From the NCBI GenBank assembly GCA_955652845.1, contig CATPBY010000302.1:1-7238 (forward strand): DNA of 7,238 nucleotides. The letters are read 5' to 3'. A model generated the notes under the pieces. It was not told the DNA's origin, ran no database searches, and was given only the letters and a program-made list of their open reading frames with translations. Both the position numbers and the translations under genes were made by a program. Source of the DNA: an uncultured Terriglobales bacterium. Its GTDB lineage: Bacteria > Acidobacteriota > Terriglobia > Terriglobales > Acidobacteriaceae. This document shows, piece by piece, positions 4,641 through 7,238 of this stretch (within the stretch, counting starts at the first letter, position 1; each line of letters starts with the position of its first letter).

Positions 4641-7238
4641 GTGACTTCTACCCGTTGCGTTTGGGCATTCTCGTTGTTGTTAGTTGTTGTTGTAACTGCA
4701 TGCGCGACTGGACAGCAGTTCGATTCAGGCTTGTACCAGGACATGCGCTGGCGCTTGATCGGCCCATTCCGCGGCGGACGTAGCGTCGCCATTGCAGGCG
4801 TGCCAAGTCAGCCCAATGTTTTTCTGATGGCTGCAAACAACGGCGGAGTTTGGAAGACGACAGATTATGGACGGACCTGGAAACCCATCTTTGACGCTCA
4901 GCCGACGGGTTCGATAGGGGCGCTTGCCATCGCGCCTTCCAATCCAGATGTCATCTATGTTGGCAGCGGGGAGGGTTTGCGCCGCCCTGACCTTTCCACG
5001 GGAGACGGAATTTACAAATCAACTGACGGCGGTGAGACCTGGCAGCATCTGGGCCTGCGCGACGGAGAACAGATTGGCTCTGTCCTGGTGGATCCTCAGG
5101 CTCCCAACCGCATTTTCGTTGCCGTCCTGGGGCATCCTTACGGCCCGAATGCAGAGAGAGGAGTATTCCGCTCGCTGGATGGGGGCACCACCTGGAGAAA
5201 AGTTCTTTACAAAGATGAAAATACGGGAGCGATTGATTTGGCGTTCGATCCCTCAAATGCTCAAATCGTTTACGCCGCTATGTGGGCTTCGCGGCGTCCA
5301 CCGTGGACGACGGGCAATTCCTATGACGGGCCGGGAAGCGGACTGTACAAATCAGTTGACGGCGGCGTCACTTGGAGGCCGCTGACCAAGGGCCTTCCCG
5401 GGTCGTCGGATCATCTGGGGCGCATCGGGCTAGGAGTTGCGCCCAGCGATCCCAGGCGCCTCTACGCGCTTGTCGATTCGCCGACTCTAGGCGGTCTTTA
5501 CCGCTCCGATGATGGCGGTGAGAGTTGGGAGCGCGTGAGTTCCGACAAACGCATTTGGGGACGTGGCTCAGATTTCGCCTGTGTTCGCGTCGATCCAAAA
5601 AATAAGGACACACTCTACGTCGCCAATGTTTCTACTTACCGCTCGACTGATGCTGGCCGCAACTTCACCGCAATCAAAGGAGCGCCGGGCGGCGACGACT
5701 ATCACACGGTGTGGATTAATCCTGAAAATCCGCAGATCATCGCGCTGGCAGTCGATCAGGGAGTAACCATCAGCGTGAATGGAGGGCAGACCTGGAGCTC
5801 CTGGTACAACCAGCCGACGGCGCAGTTCTACCATGTGATCACCGACAACCGGTTTCCTTACTGGGTATACGGCGGCCAGCAGGAGAGCGGAAGCATCGGA
5901 ATCGCCAGCCGCAGCGATCGTGGTGAAATCACATTTGCTGACTGGTACCCGGTCGGGGTGGAGGAATATGGCTATGTGGCGCCCGACCCGCTTGATCCGA
6001 ATGTTATTTTCGGCGGGAAGGTTACAAAGTTCGATCGAATTACTGGACAAACGCAGGATGTCTCGCCGGTAGTTTTGCGCACCGGTCAATATCGTTTCAA
6101 CCGCACCGCGCCGCTGATATTTTCACCGGTCGATCCCCATTCCCTGTATCTCGGCTCCAACGTTCTGTTCAAGACTACCGACGGCGGGAATCACTGGGAG
6201 ATCATAAGTCCCGACCTGACGCGTGAAGACCCCGGAGTGCCGCCCAACCTCGGCGTATTCGTGGAGGCGGATGAAGCCAAGGGGAAGCATCGAGGGGTGA
6301 TTTATTCGATTGCGCCTTCCCCCAAAGACGGGAAGACAATTTGGGCCGGCACCGACGATGGCTTGATTCAAATCACGCTTGATGGAGGCAAGAGCTGGCG
6401 GAATATTACGCCTGTAGAGCTGAGCCCGTGGAGCAAGGTGGCTCAGCTGGACGCCTCCCACTTCGACGTGCAGACAGCGTACGCAGCCGTCAATCGGTTC
6501 CGGTTGGATGACCTGCATCCTTACATTTATCGCACTCACGATGGAGGCAAGAGCTGGCATGCGATTGTCAGCGGCATTCCTGACAATGAGCCGGTGAACA
6601 CCGTACGGGAAGATTCGCAACGGCCTGGCTTGTTATTTGCCGGTACCGAGCGGACGGTCTACGTTTCATTTGATGACGGTGACCACTGGCAATCGCTGCG
6701 ACTGAATCTCCCCCCCACCTCCATTCGTGATTTGGTTATTCATCAGGATGACATTGTTGTGGGTACCCATGGGCGATCCTTCTGGATTCTCGACGACATT
6801 GCGCCGTTACGCCAGATCGATTCCAACGTTTCCGGTTCCGATGCCTTTCTCTTTGCTCCGCAGTTAACTTTTCGTGTGCGACGGAACAACAATACCGACA
6901 CGCCATTGCCGCCGGAGGAGCTGGCGGGCCAGAATCCTCCCGATGGCGCGGTGATTGACTACTTTCTCAGGTCGGCGTCATCGGGGGCGGTGACGATCGA
7001 AATCTCTGACGAGTCGGGAACTCTGATTCGTAAATTTGCTAGTACCGACAAACCTGAGCCGGTTGATGAAAACGAGCTTAACATTCCGACCTACTGGATT
7101 CGGCCTCCGCGGGGTGTTCCGACCACTGCCGGAATGCATCGCTTCGTTTGGGATTTGCATTATCCTTCGCCGAATTCGGCGATCACGGAATATCCCATCT
7201 CAGCCATCTATCGTGATACTCCGCGCTACCCTCTGGGG
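4641..7238 (+). CDS. Large Asp-box (BNR/sortilin-like) beta-propeller lipoprotein, 3' end outside window
   Basis: The frame is open for 866 codons to the right edge, with no frameshift. It begins at GTG with a short lipoprotein signal peptide: Arg5, a hydrophobic run at 7-18, and lipobox VTAC with Cys21 as the expected lipidated residue. The mature protein opens with RWRLIGPFRGGRS (36-48). Eleven Asp-boxes (S/T-x-D-x-G-x-T/S-W) start at 73, 127, 178, 238, 289, 335, 378, 512, 579, 632 and 676; box 6 ends in Phe and box 7 has Asn for Asp. Seven boxes, a ~126-residue break containing YWVYGGQQESGS (407-418), then four more suggest two propellers in tandem. From about 760 on there are no boxes; GMHRFVWDLHY (831-841) looks like the start of an Ig/FlgD-like C-terminal domain. 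Relatives, often annotated as glycosyl hydrolase or VPS10/sortilin-like, usually exceed 1000 residues, so perhaps 100-200 are missing. Function is unassigned, and no glycosidase active site was identified. Confidence 0.9.
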   Translation, partial: MTSTRCVWAFSLLLVVVVTACATGQQFDSGLYQDMRWRLIGPFRGGRSVAIAGVPSQPNVFLMAANNGGVWKTTDYGRTWKPIFDAQPTGSIGALAIAPSNPDVIYVGSGEGLRRPDLSTGDGIYKSTDGGETWQHLGLRDGEQIGSVLVDPQAPNRIFVAVLGHPYGPNAERGVFRSLDGGTTWRKVLYKDENTGAIDLAFDPSNAQIVYAAMWASRRPPWTTGNSYDGPGSGLYKSVDGGVTWRPLTKGLPGSSDHLGRIGLGVAPSDPRRLYALVDSPTLGGLYRSDDGGESWERVSSDKRIWGRGSDFACVRVDPKNKDTLYVANVSTYRSTDAGRNFTAIKGAPGGDDYHTVWINPENPQIIALAVDQGVTISVNGGQTWSSWYNQPTAQFYHVITDNRFPYWVYGGQQESGSIGIASRSDRGEITFADWYPVGVEEYGYVAPDPLDPNVIFGGKVTKFDRITGQTQDVSPVVLRTGQYRFNRTAPLIFSPVDPHSLYLGSNVLFKTTDGGNHWEIISPDLTREDPGVPPNLGVFVEADEAKGKHRGVIYSIAPSPKDGKTIWAGTDDGLIQITLDGGKSWRNITPVELSPWSKVAQLDASHFDVQTAYAAVNRFRLDDLHPYIYRTHDGGKSWHAIVSGIPDNEPVNTVREDSQRPGLLFAGTERTVYVSFDDGDHWQSLRLNLPPTSIRDLVIHQDDIVVGTHGRSFWILDDIAPLRQIDSNVSGSDAFLFAPQLTFRVRRNNNTDTPLPPEELAGQNPPDGAVIDYFLRSASSGAVTIEISDESGTLIRKFASTDKPEPVDENELNIPTYWIRPPRGVPTTAGMHRFVWDLHYPSPNSAITEYPISAIYRDTPRYPLG

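Noticed and set aside
4595..4783. Short plus-strand frame overlapping the lipoprotein start
   Set aside because: It is out of frame with the Asp-box protein. The GTG at 4641, with AGGAG and a lipobox in the correct frame, explains this region.
4924..5385. 153-codon plus-strand frame inside the lipoprotein
   Set aside because: It is a shifted-frame shadow of the Asp-box coding sequence, which is open throughout and carries the repeats.
5568..6089. 173-codon minus-strand frame, and a similar one at 6123-6620
   Set aside because: Both are antisense to the continuous lipoprotein frame and show no motif or ribosome-binding site; such antisense frames are common in GC-rich genes.
4859..6689. Asp-box coding repeats considered as a DNA repeat array
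   Set aside because: Similarity is at protein level with irregular spacing (about 43-134 residues). It reflects propeller blades, not tandem DNA duplication or CRISPR repeats.

Overview
The window reads as ordinary chromosomal DNA of a moderately GC-rich bacterium. The closest match I can suggest from memory of protein families is an Acidobacteriota soil bacterium (Koribacter/Terriglobia-like). The large Asp-box lipoprotein and the cyanobacterial/plant-style ammonium transporter with long ends both fit that group. This is inference from protein character, not from a search. I see no mobile element, CRISPR array, rRNA, tRNA or phage gene.

Layout, left to right: (1) the last 60 codons of aspartyl-tRNA synthetase (aspS, +), stop at 182-184. 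(2) A 199-base convergent spacer with small overlapping palindromes. (3) A small unrecognised four-helix membrane protein on the minus strand (384-794, apparent TTG start). (4) A 140-base gap, then a full NAD(P)-dependent aldehyde dehydrogenase on the minus strand (935-2440), whose true start is fixed by a perfect Shine-Dalgarno. (5) A 344-base divergent regulatory region. It holds a -10-like hexamer for the dehydrogenase, a 7-bp inverted repeat in an AT-rich patch, and a GC-rich, potentially foldable leader ahead of the transporter. (6) A complete ammonium transporter (2785-4485, +) with all pore residues and unusual N- and C-terminal additions. (7) A 155-base spacer. (8) A large secreted lipoprotein (4641 to beyond the right edge) that starts with GTG and has at least eleven Asp-box repeats. 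It is open for all 866 visible codons.

The genes do not form an evident pathway. AspRS is housekeeping, the dehydrogenase oxidises an unidentified aldehyde, the transporter takes up ammonium, and the lipoprotein is probably a surface or periplasmic beta-propeller protein. Only the membrane protein and the dehydrogenase share a strand closely enough to be co-transcribed. The dehydrogenase and transporter are divergent and may share control elements. I found no convincing new multi-gene system. The points most worth a second look are the architecture of the transporter, the divergent control region, the orphan membrane protein and the unassigned role of the Asp-box lipoprotein.
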